In this document: in pieces, positions 8,794 through 16,458 of the stretch | Layout of the letters: the number at the start of each line of letters is the position of its first letter | Numbering within the stretch: the stretch's first letter is position 1 | NCBI RefSeq assembly: GCF_000972385.1 | Contig: NZ_JXTE01000037.1 | Location: forward strand, 18,181-82,180 | DNA from: Streptomyces sp. WM6386 | GTDB taxonomy: Bacteria > Actinomycetota > Actinomycetes > Streptomycetales > Streptomycetaceae | Direction: 5' to 3' | Length of the DNA stretch: 64,000 nt | Notes under the pieces: generated by a model | What the model was told of the DNA's origin: nothing | The model's database searches: none | The model's input: only the letters and a program-made list of their open reading frames with translations | Made by a program: the position numbers and the translations under genes

Positions 8794-9112
8794 GCAGAAA
8801 GGGCTGAAGTCCTTTCACTCGAACGTTTAGGCCAGGATCCACCCCATGGAAGTACGGCTGTGACCTAGTCGACACCGAGGAATCAAAAAAAACTTTCCGG
8901 AAGGGGTTGTATCCGCCGCTGAGGTTTGCGAGTCTCTACGTGGCGATCGGGACAGCCCGCAACACCGGCTCCACAGATCACCGGAACCCCTCTTCAAAAC
9001 CCAGGACCACGCCGGGGAAACCTGACGTTCGGCCCTTCACTTGTTGAGGGATTCGTGAAAGCGTTCACATTCACAAGCAACTTGCATGTAATACCAAGGA
9101 GAGGTAGCAGCC
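8794..9112 (+). other. 319-bp gene-less leader of wblE with A-tract and small inverted repeat
   Basis: No credible gene is seen. There is an unusual AT-rich tract for this genome (ATCAAAAAAAACTTTCC, about 8883-8899) and an inverted repeat GTGAAAGCGTTCAC at 9055-9068 about 45 bp before the wblE start. It is followed by CACATTCACAAG. The region probably holds the wblE promoter(s) and a long untranslated leader. Confidence 0.5.
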
Positions 9113-9370
9113 ATGGACTGGCGTCACAACGCCGTTTGCCGCGAGGAAGACCCCGAGCTCTTCTTCCCCATCGGCAACACCGGTCCTGCGCTGCTGCAGA
9201 TCGAGGAAGCCAAGGCCGTCTGCCGCCGCTGCCCCGTCATGGAGCAGTGCCTGCAGTGGGCGCTCGAGTCCGGCCAGGACTCCGGCGTCTGGGGTGGTCT
9301 CAGCGAGGACGAGCGTCGCGCCATGAAGCGCCGCGCCGCCCGCAACCGGGCCCGTCAGGCTTCTGCCTGA
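9113..9370 (+). CDS. wblE: WhiB-like [4Fe-4S] regulatory protein WblE
   Basis: 85 residues. The four Fe-S ligands are C9, C37, C40 and C46 in the C-(x27)-C-x2-C-x5-C arrangement, followed by the Wbl turn motif GVWGG and a basic C-terminal tail (MKRRAARNRARQ) for DNA or sigma-factor contact. Wbl proteins sense redox or NO and bind the primary sigma factor region 4. WblE is the near-universal actinobacterial member (orthologue of WhiB1). The start is the ATG at 9113 after AAGGAG. It is monocistronic, with a strong terminator at 9484-9511. Confidence 0.93.
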   Translation: MDWRHNAVCREEDPELFFPIGNTGPALLQIEEAKAVCRRCPVMEQCLQWALESGQDSGVWGGLSEDERRAMKRRAARNRARQASA

Positions 9371-9483
9371 CGCACCCACCCCGCCTGAGCTTGGCGGCGC
9401 GTACAGCGAGTACGCATCTCCCGCCCCCGAGCCGCAGCGCGCAGTACCCCCGATGCGCAGCACAAGCTGGCAACGAGCATTCG

Positions 9484-9511
9484 AGCCCCGGACCACTTCA
9501 GGTCCGGGGCT
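9484..9511 (+). terminator. Rho-independent terminator of wblE
   Basis: Perfect 11-bp stem AGCCCCGGACC / GGTCCGGGGCT with a 6-nt loop, followed by TCTTGCTGT. It lies between wblE and the convergent kinase gene and may serve both. Confidence 0.85.
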
Positions 9512-9551
9512 TCTTGCTGTGCCCGTTTACTGAACACAGCGCGTTTCACTC

Positions 9552-11018
9552 CTACTTGTTCGCGCTCACCGGAACGTCCAGGATCACCCGGGTGCCGCCC
9601 CCCGGTGCCGGAACCATGTCGAACGTTCCCCCCAACTCGCCCTCCACCAGTGTCCGTACGATCTGAAGACCGAGGTTGCCCCCGGTGTGCGGGTCGAAGC
9701 CCTCGGGCAGACCGACCCCGTCGTCCTGGACCGTGACCAGGAGGCGGGCCTCCTTCGTCGTACCACCGCGGACGGCCGAGACCTCGACCGTGCCGGTGTC
9801 ACCCTCGCGAAAGCCGTGTTCCAGGGCGTTCTGGAGGATCTCGGTCAGCACCATCGACAGCGGGGTGGCGACCTCGGCGTCGAGGATGCCGAAGCGGCCG
9901 GTGCGCCGGCCGGTGACCTTGCCGGGCGAGATCTCCGCGACCATCGCCAGGACCCGGTCGGCGATCTCGTCGAACTCCACGCGCTCGTCCAGGTTCTGAG
10001 ACAGCGTCTCATGCACGATCGCGATCGACCCGACCCGTCGTACCGCCTCTTCGAGGGCTTCGCGGCCGCGATCGGACTCGATACGGCGGGCCTGGAGGCG
10101 CAGCAGGGCGGCGACCGTCTGGAGGTTGTTCTTCACCCGGTGGTGGATCTCCCGGATGGTCGCGTCCTTGGTGATCAACTCGCGCTCGCGACGCCGAAGT
10201 TCGGTGACGTCACGGAGCAGGACCAGCGAACCGATGCGGGTGCCCTTGGGCTTCAGCGGGATCGCCCTGAACTGGATGACCCCGTCACCCGACTCGATCT
10301 CGAACTCGCGCGGCGCCCAGCCGCTGGCGACCTTGGCGAGCGCCTCGTCCACCGGGCCGCGGGTGGGGGCGAGTTCGGCGGTGGTCATGCCGAGGTGGTG
10401 GCCGACCAGATCGGAGGCGAGGCCGAGACGGTGGTAGGCGGACAGCGCGTTCGGGGAGGCGTACTGGACGACACCGTCGGCGTCGAGGCGGATCAGGCCG
10501 TCGCCGACGCGTGGGGCGGCGTCCATGTCCATCTGCTGGTTCGCGAACGGGAAGGAGCCGGCCGCGATCATCTGCGCGAGATCCGAGGCGCTCTGCAGAT
10601 AGGTCAGTTCGAGACGGCTCGGGGTGCGCACGGTGAGCAGGTTGGTGTTGCGCGCGATGACACCGAGGACGCGCCCCTCCCGTCGTACGGGGATCGACTC
10701 GACCCGTACGGGGACCTCTTCGCGCCACTCCGGGTCGCCCTCGCGCACGATCCGGCCTTCGTCGAGCGCGGCGTCGAGGAGCGGGCGGCGGCCGCGTGGG
10801 ACGAGGTGGCCGACCATGTCGTCCTGGTAGGAGGTGGGGCCGGTGTTGGGGCGCATCTGCGCCACGGACACATACCGGGCGCCGTCCCGGGTGGGCACCC
10901 ACAGCACGAGGTCGGCGAAGGAGAGGTCGGAGAGCAGCTGCCACTCCGACACCAGCAGATGGAGCCACTCGAGGTCGGAGTCGTCGAGGGCGGTGTGCTG
11001 GCGGACCAGTTCGTTCAT
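9552..11018 (-). CDS. PdtaS-like cytosolic sensor histidine kinase (GAF-PAS-HisKA_2-HATPase)
   Basis: 488 residues with no transmembrane helix. Order: an N-terminal GAF-like domain (about 20-150), a PAS domain (about 180-290), the HisKA_2 dimerisation box with phospho-acceptor His in IREIHHRVKNNLQ (about 305), and an HATPase domain with N-box EILQNALEHGF, G1 DDGVGLP and G2 GGNLGLQIV. This architecture matches PdtaS/SCO5239 kinases that signal to an ANTAR response regulator encoded elsewhere. The start chosen is the ATG at 11018; a GTG at 11027 is in frame three codons upstream. A DasR-like operator lies about 320 bp upstream in an otherwise gene-less region. Confidence 0.9.
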   Translation of the reverse strand: MNELVRQHTALDDSDLEWLHLLVSEWQLLSDLSFADLVLWVPTRDGARYVSVAQMRPNTGPTSYQDDMVGHLVPRGRRPLLDAALDEGRIVREGDPEWREEVPVRVESIPVRREGRVLGVIARNTNLLTVRTPSRLELTYLQSASDLAQMIAAGSFPFANQQMDMDAAPRVGDGLIRLDADGVVQYASPNALSAYHRLGLASDLVGHHLGMTTAELAPTRGPVDEALAKVASGWAPREFEIESGDGVIQFRAIPLKPKGTRIGSLVLLRDVTELRRRERELITKDATIREIHHRVKNNLQTVAALLRLQARRIESDRGREALEEAVRRVGSIAIVHETLSQNLDERVEFDEIADRVLAMVAEISPGKVTGRRTGRFGILDAEVATPLSMVLTEILQNALEHGFREGDTGTVEVSAVRGGTTKEARLLVTVQDDGVGLPEGFDPHTGGNLGLQIVRTLVEGELGGTFDMVPAPGGGTRVILDVPVSANK

Positions 11019-11480
11019 GGAGGGCACGTGTGCGAGCGTACCTGGCGGTATGTGGATGGCCTAAAAGCGCCGGGAAAAGCGCCGGGGATCGTACGGCCCT
11101 GCGCACCGGCCCGGTCCGGACGAGCCCTGAGAACACCCGCGGGCCGCGGCGCCTGAGAGGGACCCTCAACCCTCTCGGCACCGCAGCCCGGAGCAACAAC
11201 GGCCGCGGGGTGTGCGGTCCCGATCGGCCGAAGGATGAGGAGCCGGGGCAGTCAGGGCAGAGAGCACCGGTTCCTCGGTCCGCCTTCCTGTGCGGGGAAG
11301 GCGGAAGTCTGTGTATTCAGTTCTCTGCAACGCATTGTGGACTAGACCACTTCGATGTGTCCATGCGTTGGAGGCTGTTCGTTGTTGTCAGTTCTCCGAG
11401 GGTCTTCGAAGTGGCTCGACCCCCGCTGGAGAACTGATCGGACGCCCTAGCATCCACCACGCAGCCTAACCCGTGTGGGT
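11019..11480. other. Gene-less 460-bp region with orphan dre and two hairpins
   Basis: No open frame here has plausible codon usage or homology. It contains a 10-bp stem hairpin at 11279-11305 (TCCGCCTTCC/GGAAGGCGGA), a DasR-type operator at 11336-11351, and a large 10-bp inverted repeat TCAGTTCTCC/GGAGAACTGA at 11388-11437 with an inner GGGTC/GACCC stem. Only the kinase gene on the minus strand is in a position to be driven from it. Confidence 0.6.
11336..11351. promoter_or_regulatory. DasR-responsive element (dre), orphan
   Basis: TGTGGACTAGACCACT matches the dre consensus (ACTGGTCTAGACCACT) closely, with a near-perfect dyad. It is not adjacent to any das or nag gene. Confidence 0.65.
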
Positions 11481-12113
11481 TCATGTGCGGGGCCAGATGG
11501 CCATGGCAATTTCCGCGAGCGCTTCCAGTTCCGCCCGGCTCGCTCCGTCGCGCGCCTGCTGGGACATGCCGTTGATGATCGCCCCGGTATGGCGGGCGAG
11601 CGCTTCGGCGTCGACGCCGGGCGGGAGTGCGCCGGTGGCGATGTCCGCCCGGATACGACTCTCGAAGGCGGCGATGGTGGCGTTGCGCCGGTCGCGCAGG
11701 GAGTCCGCGACCTCCGGGGTCGTGCAGTTGATGGCCGCGTGGGCGATGAGGCAGCCGTGCGGGCGCTCCGGGTCCGTGTACCTGGCGGCGGCTTCCCGCA
11801 GGGTCCGTTCCACCACGGCGCGGGCAGTGGGTTCCTCGGCGAGGGCCCGGTCGGCGAAGGCGGCGTAGCGGGCGGTGTAGACGCTGACGGCTTCGTCGAA
11901 GAGGGAGCGCTTGTCGCCGAAGGCGGCGTAGAGACTCGGGGCGCCGATGTCCATGACCCGGGTGAGGTCGGAGACCGAGGTGGCCTCGTAGCCGTGCTCC
12001 CAGAAGGCGAGGATCGCCTTCTCCAGGGCGGTCTCCCGGTCGAAGGAACGGGGCCGGCCGCGAGTCCGGGCGGCGGGTGGGGTCTGCGCCTTCGTCTCCT
12101 TGCTGCTCACCAT
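11481..12113 (-). CDS. TetR/AcrR family transcriptional regulator
   Basis: About 210 residues. The N-terminal HTH is around residues 20-66 (AILAFWEHGYEATSVSDL, MGIGAPSLYAAFGDK-like recognition helix), and the C-terminal ligand domain resembles TetR_C_11/YcdC-like members. The start is ambiguous: ATG at 12113 or ATG at 12122, neither with a clear ribosome site. It is divergent from the SDR gene at 12209, so it probably represses that gene and itself through the shared 95-bp spacer, which carries TAGC-GGGT-GCTA. The pair is absent from my recollection of the S. coelicolor order here, suggesting an accessory insertion. Confidence 0.85.
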   Translation of the reverse strand: MVSSKETKAQTPPAARTRGRPRSFDRETALEKAILAFWEHGYEATSVSDLTRVMDIGAPSLYAAFGDKRSLFDEAVSVYTARYAAFADRALAEEPTARAVVERTLREAAARYTDPERPHGCLIAHAAINCTTPEVADSLRDRRNATIAAFESRIRADIATGALPPGVDAEALARHTGAIINGMSQQARDGASRAELEALAEIAMAIWPRT

Positions 12114-12126
12114 GGAGTGCATTTTA

Positions 12127-12138
12127 TAGCGGGTGCTA
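12127..12138. promoter_or_regulatory. Candidate TetR operator between tetR and SDR gene
   Basis: TAGCGGGTGCTA is a dyad with 4-bp arms. A related half (CGACCGCTAGGGAATTG, 12177-12193) lies 50 bp on and shares CTAG(A/G)GAATTG with 12136-12146. These resemble paired sites for a self-regulating TetR. Confidence 0.45.
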
Positions 12139-12208
12139 GAGAATTGTCGGCACCCTGCTGTACGGTCTTTCTGTATCGACCGCTAGGGAATTGCGAGGGG
12201 GCGTCGGC

Positions 12209-12970
12209 ATGGGTGGCACGGGTGTGCTCACGGGCAGGACGGCACTGGTCACGGGAGCGAGCAGGGGGATCGGGCGGGCGGTGGCCGAGCGGCTGGCGCG
12301 CGACGGGGCGCGGGTCGCCGTGCACTACGGCAGCAATGAGGCGGCGGCGAAGGAGACGGTCGCCGCGATCGAGGCGGCGGGTGGGAGCGCCTTCGCGATC
12401 CGGGCCGAGCTGGGTGTGCCCGGCGACGCGGAGTCCTTGTGGGAGGCCTTCGACCGGCATGCGCAGGGACTGGACATCCTGGTCGGCAACGCGGGCATGG
12501 CGCTCTTCGCGACCGTCGAGGAGACGGACGAGGAGCTCTACGACCGGACGCAGGCGGTCAACGCCAGAGCGCCGTTCTTCATCGTCAAGCACGGCCTGCG
12601 GCGACTGCGCGACCACGGCCGGATCATCAACGTCACGGCGGTGACGGACGCCGCCATCTCCCCCATCGCCGCCACCCACATGGCCAAGGGAGCCGTCACG
12701 ACTCTGACCCGCTCCCTGGCGGCCGAGCTGGCACCGCGCGGCATCACCGCCAACTCGGTCGGGCCCGGCTTCATCGACACCGACCTGACGAGCGCGGCCC
12801 TGGCCGACCCCGCGATACGTGCGCACGCGGAATCCGTATCGGTCTTCAAGCGCGTCGGCACCACGTCCGACGTGGCCGATGTGGTGGCGTTCCTGGCGTC
12901 ACCGGACTCCCGCTGGGTCACGGGGCAGCACATCGACGCGACCGGGGGGTCCTTGCTGAGCCTGCACTGA
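12209..12970 (+). CDS. Short-chain dehydrogenase/reductase-like protein with altered active site
   Basis: 253 residues, classical SDR fold. The cofactor motif TGASRGIG is at about 15-22 and NAGMA at about 96-100. The usual catalytic Ser and Tyr are not in place: the strand that normally reads INISS reads INVTAVT, and the YxxxK position reads THMAK, so Lys is kept but Tyr is Thr. The C-terminal GPGFIDTDL and TGQHIDATGG segments are normal. The start is the ATG at 12209 after GCGAGGGGG. It is divergent from the TetR gene, which probably regulates it. It may be a non-canonical reductase or a binding protein; substrate unknown. Confidence 0.8.
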   Translation: MGGTGVLTGRTALVTGASRGIGRAVAERLARDGARVAVHYGSNEAAAKETVAAIEAAGGSAFAIRAELGVPGDAESLWEAFDRHAQGLDILVGNAGMALFATVEETDEELYDRTQAVNARAPFFIVKHGLRRLRDHGRIINVTAVTDAAISPIAATHMAKGAVTTLTRSLAAELAPRGITANSVGPGFIDTDLTSAALADPAIRAHAESVSVFKRVGTTSDVADVVAFLASPDSRWVTGQHIDATGGSLLSLH

Positions 12971-13093
12971 GCAGGCCGGGCGATGCCCACCGCGGTTCGG
13001 CAGCGGCCTCTCCTGTTCCACTCCCCCAGCACACCCGTTCGTGGCCGTCCCGTACGGGCCGCTTCACCTGGGCAGGCAAAGCTGATTCTGTTA

Positions 13094-13109
13094 AATTGGT
13101 CTAAACCAC
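13094..13109. promoter_or_regulatory. dre (DasR operator) of nagB
   Basis: AATTGGTCTAAACCAC fits the dre dyad TGGTCTAGACCA with one central mismatch. It lies 29 bp before the nagB start, positioned to block transcription. Confidence 0.8.
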
Positions 13110-13137
13110 ACAGCCCTTTCAGAACGGCAGGCCCAGC

Positions 13138-13923
13138 GTGGAAGTTGTCATCGTTCCGGACGCCAAGTCGGGCGGCGAGCTCATCGCCGAGGCCATGGCG
13201 CAGCTCCTGCGGCGCAAGCCCGACGCGCTGCTCGGCGTGGCCACCGGCTCGACACCGCTGCCGATCTATCAGGCGCTGACCGCGAAGGTGCGGGCCGGTG
13301 CGGTGGACGTCTCGCGGGCGCGGATCGCCCAGCTCGACGAGTACGTGGGGCTTCCCGCCGAGCATCCGGAGTCGTACCGGTCGGTGCTGCGGCGCGAGGT
13401 GCTGGAGCCGCTGGGGATCGGGATGTCCTCCTTCATCGGGCCGGACGGTACGGCGGAGGACGTTCAGGGGGCGTGCGAGGCGTATGACGCGGCGCTGGCG
13501 AACGCCGGGGGTGTGGATCTGCAGTTGCTCGGGATCGGGACCGACGGGCACATCGGGTTCAACGAGCCGTGTTCTTCGTTGGCCTCGCGGACTCGGATCA
13601 AGACGTTGACCGAGCAGACTCGGGTGGACAACGCGCGGTTCTTCGACGGGGACATCTCCCAGGTGCCGCATCACGTGATCACTCAGGGGATCGGGACGAT
13701 CCTGGAGGCTCGGCATCTGGTGCTGCTCGCCACGGGTGAGGGGAAGGCGGACGCGGTGGCGGCGACGGTGGAGGGACCGGTCGCCGCGGTGTGTCCCGCG
13801 TCGGCGTTGCAGTTGCATCCGCATGCGACGGTCGTGGTCGACGAGGGGGCCGCGTCCAAGTTGAAGCTGGCGGATTATTTCCGGCATACGTTTGTCAACA
13901 AGCCGGAGTGGCAGGGGATTTAG
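13138..13923 (+). CDS. nagB: Glucosamine-6-phosphate deaminase
   Basis: 261 residues. It converts glucosamine-6-phosphate to fructose-6-phosphate and ammonia, the last step of GlcNAc catabolism and the point that sets the pool of the DasR ligand GlcN-6-P. Family motifs: GVATGSTPLPIY near 33-44, LDEYVGLP near 70-77 (catalytic Asp) and GIGTDGHIGFNEP near 130-142 (His at the ring-opening site). The start is the GTG at 13138. It is transcribed towards and convergent with dasD, separated by a repeat and a strong terminator. The dre just upstream indicates DasR control. Confidence 0.95.
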   Translation: MEVVIVPDAKSGGELIAEAMAQLLRRKPDALLGVATGSTPLPIYQALTAKVRAGAVDVSRARIAQLDEYVGLPAEHPESYRSVLRREVLEPLGIGMSSFIGPDGTAEDVQGACEAYDAALANAGGVDLQLLGIGTDGHIGFNEPCSSLASRTRIKTLTEQTRVDNARFFDGDISQVPHHVITQGIGTILEARHLVLLATGEGKADAVAATVEGPVAAVCPASALQLHPHATVVVDEGAASKLKLADYFRHTFVNKPEWQGI

Positions 13924-13965
13924 CGGTTGCGTCTGCCGGGTCCTGTGCGTTTCGGGCTGCGGGTT

Positions 13966-14024
13966 CGTCGTGGCTTGTCGCGCCCACGCGGCGGAGCCGC
14001 ACAGTGATACAGCCCCGCGCCCCT
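13966..14024 (-). repeat. Interspersed intergenic repeat, copy 1
   Basis: Reverse-oriented copy of the roughly 60-bp element built from GGGCGCGGGGCTGT, GCGGCTCCGCCGC and GGGCGCGACCAGCCACGA blocks. Copies at 19903, 24401, 33935 and 41563 share these blocks. Confidence 0.8.
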
Positions 14025-14032
14025 GAGAGGCA

Positions 14033-14075
14033 GAGACAGGCGCCGGTTCCCTCCAGCGGAACCGGCGCCTGTCTC
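14033..14075. terminator. Bidirectional terminator between nagB and dasD
   Basis: Perfect 18-bp stem (GAGACAGGCGCCGGTTCC and its complement) with a 7-nt loop. It lies between convergent genes. Confidence 0.85.
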
Positions 14076-14085
14076 GTCGTACCTG

Positions 14086-15573
14086 CTACTCCCCGGCGAT
14101 GACCTCCGCCGCCGCCCTGCCGCACACCCTCGCCGCGCCGTGTGTCGCGATGTGCAGGGCGCCGCGTGCGGGGGCCTGAGGGACGCCCATCTCGACCACG
14201 ATCGTGTCCGGGCGGCTGCGCAGGACGCTGTCCAGGGCTGCCGTCATCCAGGGGTGGCGGTGTTCGTCGCGGACGACGGCGACGATGCGGCGCCGGCCCG
14301 CTGCCGCCAGTGCGGCCATGCCGGCGCCCTCGCCCGTGAAGCTGCCCGTCTCCGTGCCGGGCAGCAGGCGGGTGACTTCCGCGGCCACGCCCCACGGGGT
14401 CTCGTCGCCCACCGCGAAGTTGGCGACCGGGGTGAAGGCGGCGACGTAGGGCGGTTCGGTGAGGGGGGTGGGGTTGTCGGCGCCGGTCAGGGTGAGGGCT
14501 CGGCGGGCTGCGCGGAGGCCTACCTCCGGGTCCGCCTCGGCCTCCGCGTCGGCCGCCGATGCCGCCGCGGTCCAGCGGGCGAGGGAGCGGACGCGTTCCG
14601 CCGCGTCCGCCAGCCGCTCCTCGGGGAGTTCGCCCGAGCGGACCGCCGACACCAACGCGTCGCGCAGCCGCCGTACCGTCTCGTCGTCCGCGAGGCCGCC
14701 GCCCACGCAGATCGCGTCCGCGCCGGCGGCGATCGCCAGCACGCTGCCGCGTTCGATGCCGTAGGTGCCCGCGATGGCCTGCATCTCCATGCCGTCGGTG
14801 ACGATCAGGCCGTCGTAGCCGAGTTCGCCGCGAAGGAGGTCCGTCAGGACGTTGTGGGACAGCGTGGCCGGGTGGTCGGAGTCCAGGGCCGGGACCAGGA
14901 TGTGGGCGCTCATCATCGCGCGGGAGCCGGCGGCGATCGCGGCGCGGAACGGGGAGAGTTCACGGGACATCAGCACCGGGAGGTCCACGTCGATACGCGG
15001 CAGGGCGTGGTGGGAATCGATCGCGGTGTCGCCGTGGCCCGGGAAGTGCTTTGTGCAGGCGGCGACTCCGGCCGACTGAAGGCCCGTGACGTAGGCCGCC
15101 GTGTGCCGGGCGACCAGGTCCGCGGAGGCACCGAAGGAGCGGACGCCGATCACCGGGTTGTCCGGGTTGGAGTTCACGTCGGCCGACGGGGCCCAGTTGA
15201 GGTTGACCCCGCAGGCGGCGAGGCGGCGGCCCAGTTCGCAGGCCACCTCGCGCGTCAGGTCCACGTCGTCGACCGCGCCGAGTGCGTGGTTGCCGGGGAA
15301 GGAGGAGCCCGTCCGCACCTCCAGGCGCGTGACGTCACCACCCTCTTCGTCGATGGCGACCAGGACGTCGTCGCGTTCGGTGCGCAACTGGGCGGTGAGG
15401 GCGGACAGTTGGTCCGGGGACGTGATGTTGCGGCCGAACAGGCCCACCGAGGCGAGCCCCTCCCCCAGGCGGCGCAGCAGCCAGTCGGGGGCGGTGGTGC
15501 CGGTAAAGCCGGGCTGCAGGACGGTCAGGGCGTCGCGGGTGAGTGTGTCCGTACCGCTGGCGAAAGTCGTCAT
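14086..15573 (-). CDS. dasD: GH3 beta-N-acetylglucosaminidase DasD
   Basis: 495 residues, glycoside hydrolase family 3. It trims N-acetylglucosamine from imported chitooligosaccharides. Motifs: VAIDEEGGDVTRL near 70-82, KHFPGHGDT near 170-178 with the DSHH acid/base region that marks NagZ-like GH3 enzymes, and the nucleophile Asp in IVTDGMEM near 265. No signal peptide, so cytosolic. The start is the ATG at 15573, 9 bp after the dasC stop, so it is the last gene of the dasBC operon. In NagZ proper the protein is about 340-400 residues; the extra C-terminal domain of about 150 residues is typical of the actinobacterial DasD form. Confidence 0.92.
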   Translation of the reverse strand: MTTFASGTDTLTRDALTVLQPGFTGTTAPDWLLRRLGEGLASVGLFGRNITSPDQLSALTAQLRTERDDVLVAIDEEGGDVTRLEVRTGSSFPGNHALGAVDDVDLTREVACELGRRLAACGVNLNWAPSADVNSNPDNPVIGVRSFGASADLVARHTAAYVTGLQSAGVAACTKHFPGHGDTAIDSHHALPRIDVDLPVLMSRELSPFRAAIAAGSRAMMSAHILVPALDSDHPATLSHNVLTDLLRGELGYDGLIVTDGMEMQAIAGTYGIERGSVLAIAAGADAICVGGGLADDETVRRLRDALVSAVRSGELPEERLADAAERVRSLARWTAAASAADAEAEADPEVGLRAARRALTLTGADNPTPLTEPPYVAAFTPVANFAVGDETPWGVAAEVTRLLPGTETGSFTGEGAGMAALAAAGRRRIVAVVRDEHRHPWMTAALDSVLRSRPDTIVVEMGVPQAPARGALHIATHGAARVCGRAAAEVIAGE

Positions 15574-15582
15574 CGGGTGGCG

Positions 15583-16458
15583 TTATCCCTTCACCGCGCC
15601 GGCGGTCAGGCCCGCGGCCATCTTGCGCTGGACGAGGAGGAACAGGACGACGATCGGCACGGCCATCAAGGTGGATCCGGCCATCATCGGAGCGTATTCG
15701 GTGCCGTGCTTGGTGGTGAAGTTGCCCAGCCAGACGGTCGCCGTCTGGTTCTCCTGGCTGAGCAGCATGAGGGCGTAGAGGTACTCGTTCCAGGCCTGGA
15801 TGAAGCCGTAGACCGAGGTGGCGACCATGCCGGGGGCGAGGAGCGGGAAGACCACGCGCAGGAACGCGGTCGTGCGGGAGCAGCCGTCCACCATCGCCGC
15901 CTCCTCCAGCTCCTTCGGGATGTTGACGATGAAGCCGCGCAGCGTCCACACCGTGAAGGGGAGGATGAAGGTCAGATAGGTGAGGACCAGGCCGGACAAC
16001 CGGTCGTACTGGCCGAGGTCGTTGAGCAGCAGGAAGACCGGGATGATCATCGCGACCAGGGGGACCATCTGGACCGCCAGGATGCCGACGATCACGATCT
16101 TGCGGCCGCGGAAGGCGAACCGGGAGATGGCGAGCGCGGCCAGCAGGCCGATGACGATGCCGATCGCCACCACCGAGAGGGACACGACGAGGCTGCGGCC
16201 GACCGGGCCCCAGAAGTCGGCGATGTTCAGCGCCCGGTCGAAGTTGGAGAAGGTGATGCCGGTGGGCAGCAGGCTCGGGTCCGGGTCGATGGCGTCCTTG
16301 GCCGGCTTGAAGGCCGTGTTGAGCATCCAGTAGACGGGGAAGCCGGCGGTGACGAAGACGAGGAGACCGAGGAGGTTCCAGCCGGCCTTGGACTTCCGGC
16401 GCCCTGAACGGCCCTGCGAACCGCGCCCCGACGTGGCGATCGCGCTCGTAATGGTCAT
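15583..16458 (-). CDS. dasC: Chitobiose ABC transporter permease DasC
   Basis: 291 residues, with six transmembrane helices of the MalG-type carbohydrate permease. The EAA loop is visible as EEAAMVDGCSRTTAFLRVVFP near residues 190-210 and contacts the shared ATPase, which is not encoded here (MsiK in Streptomyces). The start is the ATG at 16458, overlapping the dasB stop in an ATGA, so the two subunits are translationally coupled. It imports N,N'-diacetylchitobiose together with DasA and DasB. Confidence 0.93.
   Translation of the reverse strand: MTITSAIATSGRGSQGRSGRRKSKAGWNLLGLLVFVTAGFPVYWMLNTAFKPAKDAIDPDPSLLPTGITFSNFDRALNIADFWGPVGRSLVVSLSVVAIGIVIGLLAALAISRFAFRGRKIVIVGILAVQMVPLVAMIIPVFLLLNDLGQYDRLSGLVLTYLTFILPFTVWTLRGFIVNIPKELEEAAMVDGCSRTTAFLRVVFPLLAPGMVATSVYGFIQAWNEYLYALMLLSQENQTATVWLGNFTTKHGTEYAPMMAGSTLMAVPIVVLFLLVQRKMAAGLTAGAVKG

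Noticed and set aside
13966..14024. Intergenic repeat as an insertion-sequence remnant
   Set aside because: No transposase fragments or target-site duplications are seen at any of the five copies; the modular short-repeat pattern fits a REP-like family better.
14140..16407. 755-codon plus-strand frame antisense to dasD and dasC
   Set aside because: A GC-driven shadow frame: low-complexity Arg/Gly/Asp composition and no domain, while both minus-strand genes have clear motifs.
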